A stretch of 59,800 bases of DNA from Curtobacterium luteum (GTDB lineage Bacteria > Actinomycetota > Actinomycetes > Actinomycetales > Microbacteriaceae): contig NZ_LDQC01000027.1 in NCBI RefSeq assembly GCF_001475545.1, forward strand, positions 1 through 59,800. Direction: 5' to 3'. The notes under the pieces are model-generated. The model was not told where the DNA came from and searched no databases. It worked only from the letters and a program-made list of their open reading frames with translations. Below are positions 25,285-32,831 of this stretch, in pieces (position 1 is the stretch's first letter; each line of letters begins with the position of its first letter). The position numbers were made by a program, and so were the translations under genes.

Positions 25285-26616
25285 TCAGTCAGGGGCGACG
25301 TCGTGGTCGCCGACGAGCGACGTGGGGACCACGTCGTCGGCGAGGGAACCGCGTGACCCCGCGGCGAGGGAGAACCAGGGGCCGGAACCGACAGCGGTGC
25401 CGACGGGGGCGCTGGCCGAGGACCCTCCGCCGGCGCTGCCGGAGGTCCCGGGGGCGGCGGGGCCGTCGACCGGCAGGTGCACGGGGGCACCGCCCTCCGG
25501 CACGAGGAGTCCACGCCCGTCGACGACCACGGAGGAAGTCGAGGGAGCGTCGGAGGACGCGCCACCGAACGCGGGGACCCGAACCGCCGCGGCCGGTGAC
25601 GTGGTCGATCCCGCGGCATCGGCCGGCGCGGCCGTGTCCGCGCGGGAAGGAGCCGTCGCGGACGCGACCGCGGGGTGCTCGGAGCCGCTGCCCACCGGAG
25701 CCAGGACGGTCCCGGTGACGGGAGTCGCGCCTCCAGGCAGGGTCGGGTCGGACGGGAGCACACCGTCGACCGGCGGCAGCACGCCGCCCGGCAGGAGCGG
25801 GACGGTTCCGTCGACGACGCCGGGGAGCGTCCCGACCGTGCCGCCGACGCCTCCGAGCGTGTCGTCGACGAGGCCGGTGACGGGCGCGGTGACGGTCCCG
25901 AGGGCCTCGTCACCGACGATCGGTCCGACGACCGGCAGCCCGCCGACGACGCGGTCGAGGGCATCGACGAGCCCCGTCACGGGGCGCGCGTCGGTGGCGT
26001 CCTGCACGACCCCGGCGACGGGGCGCAGTGCTGTCGCGAGTGTGCCGGTGAGCGGCCGGGAGGCAGTGGTCGCCTCCGTCGCGGAGTCAGACGTCGCCGT
26101 CGGTGCGGGAGCCGTGTCGGAGGTCGTGGTCGGTGCGGTCTCGGGCTTCGCGGGTGCCGGTCGGGCCGGTTGCGCGGCAGGTCGCCCCGGAGCGGGCTGG
26201 GCCGCGGGAGCCGGAGCGGGCTGGGCCGCGGGAGCCGGAGCGGGCTGGGCCGCGGGAACCGGAGCGGGCTGGGCCGCGGGAGCCGGCTGCGCTGCGGGAG
26301 CCGGAACGGGCTGCGGCGCCGCGGGCTTCGGCGCGGGCGCCGCGGGCGCCGCGGGCTTCGTCGCGACGGCGGTGCGGACGGGGTCGACGACCTCACCGAC
26401 CACGGATCCGACGCCACGCGTGACCCCCTGCACGGTCGAGCCGAGGAGACCCGCGCGGTCCGCGGAGGACGTGCTGGACGTCGGGGCAGCGGTCGACGCC
26501 GAAGCGGACCGCACACCGAGGACGAGCGTGAGCAGCACGAGGGCAGCAGCGAGCCCGATGCCCAACAGGGCGTACCGGACCAACGTGCTCAGGGGTGCAC
26601 GCATCGCCTGGTCCAT
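25285..26616 (-). CDS. Membrane-anchored Pro/Ala-rich extracytoplasmic protein
   Basis: 443 residues, start ATG at 26616 behind CAGGAGGTG. One hydrophobic segment (about 13-36) acts as anchor or uncleaved signal. Residues 75-150 hold AAQPAPAP-type repeats of the kind that extend through the cell wall. Then comes a Gly/Val/Leu/Pro-rich region with recurring LPGVVDG/TVTAPVTGLVDD-like segments and a Ser/Ala-rich tail with no sorting motif. No enzyme motif is seen. It is the first gene of a two-gene unit with the chaplin-like protein, so a joint cell-surface role is likely. Function unknown. Confidence 0.75.
   Translation of the reverse strand: MDQAMRAPLSTLVRYALLGIGLAAALVLLTLVLGVRSASASTAAPTSSTSSADRAGLLGSTVQGVTRGVGSVVGEVVDPVRTAVATKPAAPAAPAPKPAAPQPVPAPAAQPAPAAQPAPVPAAQPAPAPAAQPAPAPAAQPAPGRPAAQPARPAPAKPETAPTTTSDTAPAPTATSDSATEATTASRPLTGTLATALRPVAGVVQDATDARPVTGLVDALDRVVGGLPVVGPIVGDEALGTVTAPVTGLVDDTLGGVGGTVGTLPGVVDGTVPLLPGGVLPPVDGVLPSDPTLPGGATPVTGTVLAPVGSGSEHPAVASATAPSRADTAAPADAAGSTTSPAAAVRVPAFGGASSDAPSTSSVVVDGRGLLVPEGGAPVHLPVDGPAAPGTSGSAGGGSSASAPVGTAVGSGPWFSLAAGSRGSLADDVVPTSLVGDHDVAPD
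26190..26310. repeat. 24-bp tandem repeat encoding Pro/Ala units
   Basis: Units begin near 26191, 26215, 26239 and 26263 with one or two changes each. They encode the AAQPAPAP segment of the anchored protein. Slippage at such repeats would change the length of the wall-spanning stalk in frame. Confidence 0.85.
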
Positions 26617-26727
26617 GCGCTCACCTCCTGATCCTGGCTGCGCACGTAGAGTGGTTGGCCGGTACGGTACGCCCGTTCGCCCGAGTTCGCATCCCTTTTC
26701 GTGGGGGAACGTCAGGAAAGGCCGGAA

Positions 26728-27159
26728 TTGGTCCCGATCTTCAGCGCCCCGACCCGCAACCTCGATCCCGTGACGCTGCACGAGATCCTCCGGCTGCGGC
26801 AGGACGTCTTCGTGGTCGAGCAGGGCGCCGCGTACGACGACATCGACGGTCGCGACCTCGAGCCGGGGACGGTGCAGTTCTGGGCGGGACGCGGATCGGT
26901 GGACGCGACGGTGCGGCTGCTGCGCGAACCGGACGGCAGCGAGCGCATCGGCCGCGTGGCCACCGCACGGCACGCCCGCGGACAGGGGCTCGCGGGACGG
27001 CTCATCGAGGCAGCGATCGGCGAGGCCCGTGCCGCCCGGATCCACCTCGGTGCCCAGGAGCACCTCGAGGACTACTACGGCCGGTTCGGCTTCGTGCGCT
27101 CCGGTACCCCGTACTCCGAGGACCGCATCCCGCACATCCCGATGACCCTCACCCGCTAG
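26728..27159 (+). CDS. GNAT-family N-acetyltransferase, ElaA type
   Basis: 143 residues. TTG at 26728 was preferred since AGGAAAGG lies six bases before it; a GTG at 26701 has no ribosome binding site. The ElaA hallmark LRLRQDVFVVEQG is near residue 20 and the acetyl-CoA pyrophosphate loop VATARHARGQGLAGRLI near 84 (motif A: RGQGLAG). The end FYxRFGF-like segment YYGRFGFVRSG near 122 is typical. Substrate of ElaA-type enzymes is unknown. Its 3' end overlaps the convergent Lrp gene by 11 bases. Confidence 0.85.
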   Translation: MVPIFSAPTRNLDPVTLHEILRLRQDVFVVEQGAAYDDIDGRDLEPGTVQFWAGRGSVDATVRLLREPDGSERIGRVATARHARGQGLAGRLIEAAIGEARAARIHLGAQEHLEDYYGRFGFVRSGTPYSEDRIPHIPMTLTR

Positions 27160-27691
27160 AGCGCTCCGCACGCCACCGGCGGAGCTCGTCGAACGACCGG
27201 CCCTGGTGCGTCCGGTCGGCGACGAGCCGCTCGAACACGATGTTCGTCTGGGTCGTCGCGACCGACGGGTCACCGCTGAGCTCGTCGGCCACGAAGTCCC
27301 GGAGCTGCTCGGTGGACGTGCACGCGATGTGCACGAGGAAGTCCTTGTCGCCCGCGAGGAACGACACGTCCTGCACGACGGGCACCCGCAGCAGCCGCTT
27401 CGCGAAGTCCCGGAGCTCGTGCCGCGCGGCGGCGTGGACCCGGACCGACACCATCGCCTCGATCGAGAACCCGAGCCGCGCGACGTCGACGTCGGCCCGG
27501 TACCCGCGGATGACCCCGGCGTCCTCCAGGGCGCGGACCCGTGCGAGGCACGTCGACGGGGCGATGCCGACCGCGGCGGCGAGGCGGTTGTTCGGGATGC
27601 GGGCGTCCTCCGCGAGGGTCCAGAGGATGCGCTCGTCGACCTCGTCGAACCGCGGGGTGGGGTCGGGACGGCGGGCGGCGCGTTCGGACAT
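27149..27691 (-). CDS. Lrp/AsnC-family transcriptional regulator
   Basis: 180 residues. The N-terminal AsnC-type winged helix spans about 15-65 with DERILWTLAEDARIPNNRLA and then VGIAPSTCLARVRALEDAGVI. The C-terminal RAM (ligand-binding, oligomerisation) domain holds VRVHAAARHELRDFAKRL and the turn around FLAGDKDFLVHIA. It resembles regulators of amino acid or LysE-type export, but no such gene is adjacent. It ends 11 bases inside the convergent GNAT gene. Confidence 0.9.
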   Translation of the reverse strand: MSERAARRPDPTPRFDEVDERILWTLAEDARIPNNRLAAAVGIAPSTCLARVRALEDAGVIRGYRADVDVARLGFSIEAMVSVRVHAAARHELRDFAKRLLRVPVVQDVSFLAGDKDFLVHIACTSTEQLRDFVADELSGDPSVATTQTNIVFERLVADRTHQGRSFDELRRWRAERSSG

Positions 27692-27827
27692 GCCACGACG
27701 CTACCGCCCCGGGTGGCGACGACACGATCCTCGCGACGCTGGCCCGTCTGCGCGCCGACGGCACTGCGCGCGAGACCGACGCGTAGCCTGGCGGGTCACC
27801 CCCGCTGCGCCGACGAACAGGAGTCCC

Positions 27828-28262
27828 GTGAGCACCACCGGACCAGATGACCAGGACACCGCCAAGCCGTCCTTCCGCGACTCCGTCACCGCCGGGCTCG
27901 TGCAGAAGGCCCTCGAGCCGCTCCTGCGCGCCGTCCGGGAGGAGGTCGCAGCCGCCCGCCGTGAGGTCAGTGCCCGTGCGAAGGGCGCGAGGACGGGCCT
28001 GGTGCTCACGGGGGCGGCGGTCGCGTTCGCCCTGACGACCCTCGTCCTGCTCGCGGGCTTCGTGGTGGCGCTCCTCGCCCTCGCGCTCCCGGTCTGGGCG
28101 GCGACGGGGATCACGCTCGTCGTGTTCGCGGTCGTCACGGGCGTCCTCGCGACCGTCGGGGTCCGCGGCATCCGCCGCGGTGTCCCGCCGGTGCCGAAGG
28201 ACACCCTCCGTGCCGCGAAGGACCGCGTCGCGCGCACGTCCGACGAGGCAGCGCGCGACTGA
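27828..28262 (+). CDS. Phage_holin_3_6/DUF1469-type small membrane protein
   Basis: 144 residues from GTG at 27828 with AGGAG upstream. An acidic, helical N-terminal half (EEVAAARREVSARAKGAR) precedes two hydrophobic helices, about residues 60-82 and 86-108, and a basic tail. This is the YqjE/DUF1469 architecture, named after holins but mostly found as chromosomal envelope proteins. No phage genes surround it, so a lysis function is unlikely. Role unknown. Confidence 0.65.
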   Translation: MSTTGPDDQDTAKPSFRDSVTAGLVQKALEPLLRAVREEVAAARREVSARAKGARTGLVLTGAAVAFALTTLVLLAGFVVALLALALPVWAATGITLVVFAVVTGVLATVGVRGIRRGVPPVPKDTLRAAKDRVARTSDEAARD

Positions 28263-28265
28263 CCG

Positions 28266-28781
28266 CTACATCGCGAGGGTCATGCCGACCACGGCGACCG
28301 TCATCGCGAAGACCTCGCCGCTCCGGACCGCCCGACGGTCCTCCCGCGCCCACTCGTACCGCAGGAGCCACCCGCTGAACGCGCAGTAGCCGATCACGCC
28401 GGCGCCGAGGACCGCGGTGAGCGCGATGCCGTGACCAGCGTGCCCGTCGACGGCACCGGTCGCATGGCCCATCAGGAGCATCCCGGCCATCACCACCGCC
28501 GAGAGCGCGCGGTGCACGTCCATCGGTTCGGCGCGTCGCCCGTCCTGCCGACGGCGTCGAACCACCGGGAGCGGCGCGAGCAGCAGGAGGACGGTCGCCG
28601 CGAGGAGCGTCCACACCGCTCCCGCGTGCACGACCGGCAGCAGCATCGCGACGAGCATCACCGTCGCCGGGACGATCACACCGATGCGCGGCCGGTAGCG
28701 GTCACCGACGATGCAGCACACCGACGCGAACTGCGGGACGACGAGCATCGCGTCGGCGACGGTCTCGTGCACGGCGGTCAT
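28266..28781 (-). CDS. Hypothetical polytopic membrane protein
   Basis: 171 residues with about five hydrophobic helices (VIVPATVMLVAMLLPVV, then AVWTLLAATVLLLLAPLPVV, two central, one at the C-terminus). His-containing segments near the centre (GHATGAVDGHAGHG) could bind metal, but that is speculation. No family was recognised. The start is uncertain: ATG at 28781 fits the DUF5997 stop at 28798, while an ATG at 28829 would overlap it; neither has a good ribosome binding site. Convergent with the holin-like gene, 3 bases apart. Confidence 0.6.
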   Translation of the reverse strand: MTAVHETVADAMLVVPQFASVCCIVGDRYRPRIGVIVPATVMLVAMLLPVVHAGAVWTLLAATVLLLLAPLPVVRRRRQDGRRAEPMDVHRALSAVVMAGMLLMGHATGAVDGHAGHGIALTAVLGAGVIGYCAFSGWLLRYEWAREDRRAVRSGEVFAMTVAVVGMTLAM

Positions 28782-28797
28782 CGGTGGTCGGCGGGGC

Positions 28798-29184
28798 TCA
28801 GTCCTCGGAGCGGGCGGCCTTCGCGGCACGCTCCTGCTTCACCCGGGCGTTCTCGGCGTGCACCGCAGCCTGGGTCGCGCGCTCCTGCACGAGCCATTCG
28901 GGCATCTCCTGCAGCAGCGTCTTGATCTCGGCCGTGGTCAGCGGCTCGTCGACACCGGCCCGTGCGAGCCCGGAGATCGACACGCCGAGCTTCTGCGCGA
29001 CGACGGGTCGCGGGTGCGGGCCGTCGCGACGGAGGTCCTCGAGCCACGCCGGCGGCTCGGTCCGGAGTTCGTCGAACGCGGTCCTGCTGATCGGCGCACC
29101 GCGGAAGGACTCCGGGGCGGCCGACAGCAGGATGCCGAGCTTCTTCGCGGCCGTCTCGGGCTTCATGGTCTGTTCCTGCGCCAT
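28798..29184 (-). CDS. DUF5997-family protein
   Basis: 128 residues, soluble, rich in charged residues. The conserved start TMKPETAAKKLGILLSAAP and the central RTAFDELRTEPPAWLEDLR, ending in an Ala/Arg/Glu-rich helix, are recognised as the actinobacterial DUF5997. The segment VVAQKLGVSISGLARAGV looks like a helix-turn-helix, so DNA binding is conceivable. The ATG at 29184 has TACCCT seven bases upstream and no Shine-Dalgarno, so it should be leaderless. It is divergent from an LysR-like substrate-domain protein across 33 bp, a conserved partnership in actinobacteria as far as I recall. Confidence 0.75.
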   Translation of the reverse strand: MAQEQTMKPETAAKKLGILLSAAPESFRGAPISRTAFDELRTEPPAWLEDLRRDGPHPRPVVAQKLGVSISGLARAGVDEPLTTAEIKTLLQEMPEWLVQERATQAAVHAENARVKQERAAKAARSED

Positions 29185-29191
29185 GCACACC

Positions 29192-29210
29192 AGGGTACGG
29201 CCCCTATGCT
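29192..29210. promoter_or_regulatory. Back-to-back leaderless promoters
   Basis: On the minus strand TACCCT (29192-29197) lies 7 bases before the DUF5997 ATG; on the plus strand TATGCT (29205-29210) lies 7 bases before the ATG at 29218. The entire 33-bp gap therefore holds both -10 boxes, and each -35 region must lie inside the opposing gene. Simultaneous firing looks sterically impossible. Confidence 0.6.
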
Positions 29211-29217
29211 CGGTTGC

Positions 29218-30006
29218 ATGACCGAGGCCCTCACCATCGCCTTCGTACCGGGGGTCTCCCCCGCGAAGTGGGCCCGCGTCTGGCGCGAGCGCTTCCCCGA
29301 CGTCGAGCTCCGACTGCGCCCGATCGGAGCGGACGAGGTCGACGAGACGCTCGCCGGGGAGGCCGACATGGTCTTCGCCCGCGAACCCGTCGCCGAGGTC
29401 CACAACGCGATCCCGCTGTGGACCGAGACCGCGGTCGTCGCGATGCCGAAGGACTCCTCGCTCGCCGACCGCGCCGAGGTCGACCTGACGACGACCGACG
29501 TCCACGTGGTCGACGCCGGCCCCGTGCCCGCCGACGTCGACGCGACGCTGGACCTCGTCGAGGCGAACGTCGGCGTCGCGGTCCTGCCGCAGTCGCTGTT
29601 CCGTGCGGCCAGTCGGAAGGACCTCGTCGCCCGGACGCTGGCGGGCGCACCGGGCACCCGGATCCTGCTCGCCTGGCGCACGGAGGACGCCTCCGAGAGC
29701 ACGGAGGAGTTCATCGGCGTGGTGCGCGGTCGGACCGCGAACAGTTCCCGAGGCGGTCAGGACCAGCCGGGAGGCACGGATCGCGCCGACGGGACCGGCT
29801 CGCGCCCGTCTACAGCCGGCTCGGGCTCGTCATCGGGTTCCGGCTCCCGCGGTGGCAAGGCGACGGCGGCGAACAGCCGCACCACGGCCAAGCGCGGCGC
29901 CACGAAGGGCACCAGCGGGAAGACCGGCGGTGGCAAGGCCGGACGCGGCAAGGTGCAGCGCGGCATGAAGGGCAAGCCGAAGCGCGGCTCGAAGGGCAAC
30001 CGGTAG
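29218..30006 (+). CDS. LysR-type substrate-binding domain protein without DNA-binding domain, basic tail
   Basis: 262 residues. Residues 1-175 match a LysR effector (PBP2-like) domain, with TIAFVPGVSPAKW at the first strand, DMVFAREP near 57 and VEANVGVAVLPQSLFRAA near 117, which is the usual GxGVAxLP element. No N-terminal helix-turn-helix is present. Residues 180-262 are a Gly/Ser/Lys/Arg-rich low-complexity tail (GKAGRGKVQRGMKGKPKRGS) that could bind nucleic acid. ATG at 29218 fits a leaderless transcript. Paired with DUF5997, whose own HTH-like segment might supply DNA binding. Confidence 0.8.
   Translation: MTEALTIAFVPGVSPAKWARVWRERFPDVELRLRPIGADEVDETLAGEADMVFAREPVAEVHNAIPLWTETAVVAMPKDSSLADRAEVDLTTTDVHVVDAGPVPADVDATLDLVEANVGVAVLPQSLFRAASRKDLVARTLAGAPGTRILLAWRTEDASESTEEFIGVVRGRTANSSRGGQDQPGGTDRADGTGSRPSTAGSGSSSGSGSRGGKATAANSRTTAKRGATKGTSGKTGGGKAGRGKVQRGMKGKPKRGSKGNR
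29766..29779 (+). repeat. Dispersed 14-base core, copy at a domain/tail junction
   Basis: Exact GCCGGGAGGCACGG, encoding PGGT at the junction between the folded domain and the low-complexity tail of the LysR-like protein. Confidence 0.65.
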
Positions 30007-30021
30007 GGACGCACCCCTGCG

Positions 30022-30840
30022 TCAGGGGATCACCGCTGCCGCCGCACGCGCGACACGGTCGCCCCGTGCCGCCTCGGCCGCGGCGCGTGCCTCGGTGACG
30101 AGTCGGGCGTCCGCCCGCACCGCCGACCCGGCGTCGAACGGCGGCTGCGGGTCGTACTCGATCTGCAGCTGGATACGCTCAGCCGCCGGCCGTCCGGCGA
30201 GCTCGCCCGCGAGCCACAGGGCCATGTCGATGCCCGCGCTCACCCCGGCCGCGGTGACGACCGCGCCGTCGTCGACGATGCGCTGCTCCACCGGGTCCGC
30301 GCCGAACGCGGCGAGCATCGGCTTCGAGGCCCAGTGGGTCGTCGCACGCTTCCCGGCGAGCAGTCCGGCCGCGCCGAGCACGAACGCGCCGGTGCACACC
30401 GACGTCACCCACGTGGCGTGCTCCGTCGTGCGACGGACGAACGCCACGACGTCCGGGTCGAGCATCGCGTCGAAGGCGCCCTCACCACCGGGGACGACGA
30501 GGACGTCCGCCGCCTGCGCGGTCGCGAACGTCGCGGTCGGCACGAGCGCCAGACCGCAGTCGCTCGGCACCGGGTCGAGGGTCGCCGCGACGTACTCGAC
30601 CGCCGCGCCGGGCACCCGTGCGAGGACCTGAGCCGGTCCGGTGAGGTCGAGCTGCGTCAGGTCGGGGAAGAGCAGGAACGCGATCCGGACCTCGGCCGGG
30701 TCGTGCTCGGGACGCGCGTCGCCGGTCGTCTCCGGTTCGGGCGCCGCGGTGTCGACCGGCACCTCGACGTACTCGGCGCCGATCGGGTGCACCGGGACCG
30801 TCCGAGGTCGGTTCGGGGCAGGGTCCGGTTCCGAGGTCAT
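30022..30840 (-). CDS. DJ-1/PfpI-family protein (isonitrile hydratase-like)
   Basis: 272 residues; the first 48 are Pro/Glu-rich and variable. The DJ-1/PfpI fold starts at VRIAFLLFPDLTQLDLTGP near 51, has VLVVPGGEGAFDAML near 113 with the conserved Glu, and the nucleophile elbow SVCTGAFVLGAAGLLAGK near 146 with the reactive Cys. This arrangement resembles isonitrile hydratase (InhA) and related amidase-like regulators lacking the AraC domain. The ATG has TACGGT six bases upstream (30847-30852), so it is probably leaderless. Substrate not shown. Confidence 0.82.
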   Translation of the reverse strand: MTSEPDPAPNRPRTVPVHPIGAEYVEVPVDTAAPEPETTGDARPEHDPAEVRIAFLLFPDLTQLDLTGPAQVLARVPGAAVEYVAATLDPVPSDCGLALVPTATFATAQAADVLVVPGGEGAFDAMLDPDVVAFVRRTTEHATWVTSVCTGAFVLGAAGLLAGKRATTHWASKPMLAAFGADPVEQRIVDDGAVVTAAGVSAGIDMALWLAGELAGRPAAERIQLQIEYDPQPPFDAGSAVRADARLVTEARAAAEAARGDRVARAAAAVIP

Positions 30841-30877
30841 GCCCCGACCGTAGCCCCGCCCGTGCTCCGGGGACCGC

Positions 30878-31492
30878 TCAGCTCCAGATGCCCGAGCTCC
30901 CGCGCCGGTGACTGCCGAGCAGGTGCGTGTCGACGATGCCGATCGCCTCCATCAGTGCGTACATCGTGGTCGGCCCGACGAAGGCGAACCCGCGCTTCCG
31001 GAGCGCCTTCGAGAGCGCCACGGACTCGTCGGACTTCGTGGGGACGTCGGCGAACGTGACGGGCTCGGGCGTCCGCTCCGGCCGGAAGGACCACACGAAG
31101 TCGGCCAGTCCACCGTCCTGACGCAGGGCGATCGTCGCGTTCGCGTTCGTGATCGTCGCGAGGATCTTCGCCCGGTTCCGGACGATGCCCGCGTCGGCCA
31201 TGAGCCGCGTGACGGCGTCCTCCCCGAACCCGGCGACGGTGTCGGGGTCGAAGTCCGCGAACGCGCTGCGGAACGCCGGACGCTTCGCGAGGATCGTCCG
31301 CCAGGACAGCCCGGACTGGAACGCCTCGAGCGACAGGCGCTCGAACACCCCCCGCTCGTCACGGACGGGCATCCCCCACTCGGTGTCGTAGTAGCCGCGC
31401 AGCAGCTCGTCGGTGGACGCCCACACCGGCCGCGCGAGCCCGTCCGCTCCGACGACGAGGGACGGCTGGATCTCGGGCGGTTCAGTGCTCAC
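30878..31492 (-). CDS. tag: DNA-3-methyladenine glycosylase I, zinc-site residues altered
   Basis: Removes 3-methyladenine from alkylated DNA. 204 residues; HhH-type glycosylase of the Tag family. Catalytic-pocket Glu and Trp are kept in LEAFQSGLSW, and KALRKRGFAFVGPTTMYALM near 170 matches closely. Of the four zinc ligands of E. coli Tag (Cys4, His17, His175, Cys179) only one remains: ARPVW replaces RCGW, YYDTEWG replaces YHDNEWG, and DTHLLGS keeps His but has Ser for Cys. The GTG at 31492 follows CAGGAT and six bases, pointing to a leaderless mRNA. Confidence 0.92.
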   Translation of the reverse strand: MSTEPPEIQPSLVVGADGLARPVWASTDELLRGYYDTEWGMPVRDERGVFERLSLEAFQSGLSWRTILAKRPAFRSAFADFDPDTVAGFGEDAVTRLMADAGIVRNRAKILATITNANATIALRQDGGLADFVWSFRPERTPEPVTFADVPTKSDESVALSKALRKRGFAFVGPTTMYALMEAIGIVDTHLLGSHRRGSSGIWS

Positions 31493-31539
31493 GCTCCCAT
31501 CCTGTCGCCCGCCCCCGACACCGCTGTGCGCGCACACTG

Positions 31540-31956
31540 CTACTCGCCCGTCGGGCCGTCCTGCATCACGGTCTGGTCCATCCAGACGTGCTCCCAGCGG
31601 TGACCGTCGGGATCGGTGAAGCTCCGCTGGTACATGGAGCCGAGGTCCATCTCGGGACGGTCCTCGTGTCCTCCGGCCATGACCGCGGCGTCGACGACCC
31701 GGTGCACGTCGTCCTTCGAGTCGGCGCTGAGGGAGTTGATCACCTCGATCGTGTCCGGCCCGGCGATGGCCTTGTCGGTGAACTCGGCGAACTTCGCGTG
31801 GGTGAGGAGCATCACGTACACGGTGTCGCTCACCACGGCGCACGCGGCGGTCTCGTCGGTGAAGTCGGGGTCGATCGTGTAGCCGAGGGCCTCGTAGAAG
31901 GACTTCGACCGGTCGAGGTCGGCGACCGGCAGGTTGATGAACACCATCGTGGGCAT
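31540..31956 (-). CDS. VOC-superfamily (glyoxalase/bleomycin-resistance-like) protein
   Basis: 138 residues. ATG at 31956 was chosen because GAAGGAG lies just upstream; the frame extends further without support. The two beta-alpha-beta-beta-beta units are visible: VFINLPVADLDRSKSFYEALGY at the start and FTDPDGHRWEHVWMD near the end, the latter being the typical second-module strand with a metal-binding-like Glu/His. Members include dioxygenases, glyoxalase I and resistance proteins; this subgroup (PhnB-like) has no assigned substrate. Confidence 0.85.
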   Translation of the reverse strand: MPTMVFINLPVADLDRSKSFYEALGYTIDPDFTDETAACAVVSDTVYVMLLTHAKFAEFTDKAIAGPDTIEVINSLSADSKDDVHRVVDAAVMAGGHEDRPEMDLGSMYQRSFTDPDGHRWEHVWMDQTVMQDGPTGE

Positions 31957-32054
31957 GAGGGCTCCTTCGCTCCCCCAGAACCTCTCGCAGACTTCGTCCC
32001 GCGGCAAGTACGGTCTGAACGCAGAACGTTCGTGATACGCAATATGCTGCCATC

Positions 32055-32585
32055 ATGCACCGCGCGTACTGCGACGAATCAGAGCCTGGTGGCGGACTCG
32101 ACCACTGCACGTACATCCTGGCCGCGGTGATCGTGGACGACTCCGAGCGTGACGCCCTCCGAAGTGCCGTCGAGCGACTCCGGCCGGCACGCATGAAGAA
32201 GTTGCACTGGTACGAGGCGATCGAGGTGCAACGCCACACCTGGCGTGGTCTCCTGAGGCTCGCGGTGGCGACGATCATCGTCCGGTACGACGGCTCGCCT
32301 GCTCGTGCGGAACGTCGTCGCCGACGCTGCCTCGAGCGCCTGGTGTTCGAGCTGGAGTCGCGAGCGGTCCGCCACGTGACGATCGAGTCTCGCGGACCGG
32401 CACTCGACCGCGCCGATCGCAGAGTGCTCGATGCGTTCCGAACGCACGGGGTCGGCCGATCGATCGTGTGGGATCACGCTCGCGGCGATGGCGAACCCCT
32501 GCTGGCTCTCGCGGACATCGCGTGCGGCTCACGCGGAACACTGAGGGATGAGCACCTCGACGTGACCGAGATCACCGTCGCGTGA
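32055..32585 (+). CDS. DUF3800-like protein (probable RNase H-like fold), accessory
   Basis: 176 residues. It begins HRAYCDES, then YILAAVIVDD, as in DUF3800 proteins whose first Asp-Glu and later acidic residues resemble an RNase H-type active site; further acidic positions appear in TIESRGPALDRADRRVLD and the end holds LLALADIACG, like the conserved LxxADxxA helix. KKLHWYEA near 42 is also typical. The gene is slightly less GC-rich than its neighbours and is followed by the most AT-rich spot in the window. TATGCT lies six bases before the ATG, so it is leaderless. DUF3800 genes are often accessory and sometimes near defence loci; no biochemical role is established here. Confidence 0.65.
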   Translation: MHRAYCDESEPGGGLDHCTYILAAVIVDDSERDALRSAVERLRPARMKKLHWYEAIEVQRHTWRGLLRLAVATIIVRYDGSPARAERRRRRCLERLVFELESRAVRHVTIESRGPALDRADRRVLDAFRTHGVGRSIVWDHARGDGEPLLALADIACGSRGTLRDEHLDVTEITVA

Positions 32586-32831
32586 AGAAGCGGGGCGGAA
32601 AGCGCTGATCCCCGGGCCCCGCGCTCGCTGCAGGTAATCCGGGGACCACTTCCGACCGAGAGCACTCGATCGACATATCAATACTAAGACCGCACCCGCC
32701 CGACTGTCAACGCTACGCGACCCTGACGCCCGCGTGAGCGGCGGGGCGGAGGCCCCGGTGCCTCCAGGCCGCAGTCCCGACGACCGACGGCCGCCCGCCG
32801 GAGCGGACGGCCGTCGAGCCGGTGCGCTGTG
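32586..32831. other. Intergenic gap with an AT-rich patch and a GGAGGC/GCCTCC hairpin
   Basis: No coding frame is seen. CATATCAATACTAAGA near 32675-32690 is strikingly AT-rich for this chromosome. At 32742-32757 CGGGGC/GCCCCG forms a short stem, overlapping GGAGGC..GCCTCC, likely the terminator of the convergent genes ending at 32585 and 32832. The AT-rich patch could be a scar of past insertion; no repeat or att-like duplication was found. Confidence 0.5.

Noticed and set aside
26701..26727. GTG start at 26701 for the ElaA-type gene
   Set aside because: No Shine-Dalgarno lies before it, while AGGAAAGG is well placed for the TTG at 26728.
27828..28262. Phage holin and prophage remnant
   Set aside because: The DUF1469/holin_3_6 name is historical; no phage genes, integrase or att sites lie around it.
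32640..32700. tRNA fragment or attachment site in the AT-rich gap
   Set aside because: No cloverleaf can be formed and no repeated half-site was found in the window.
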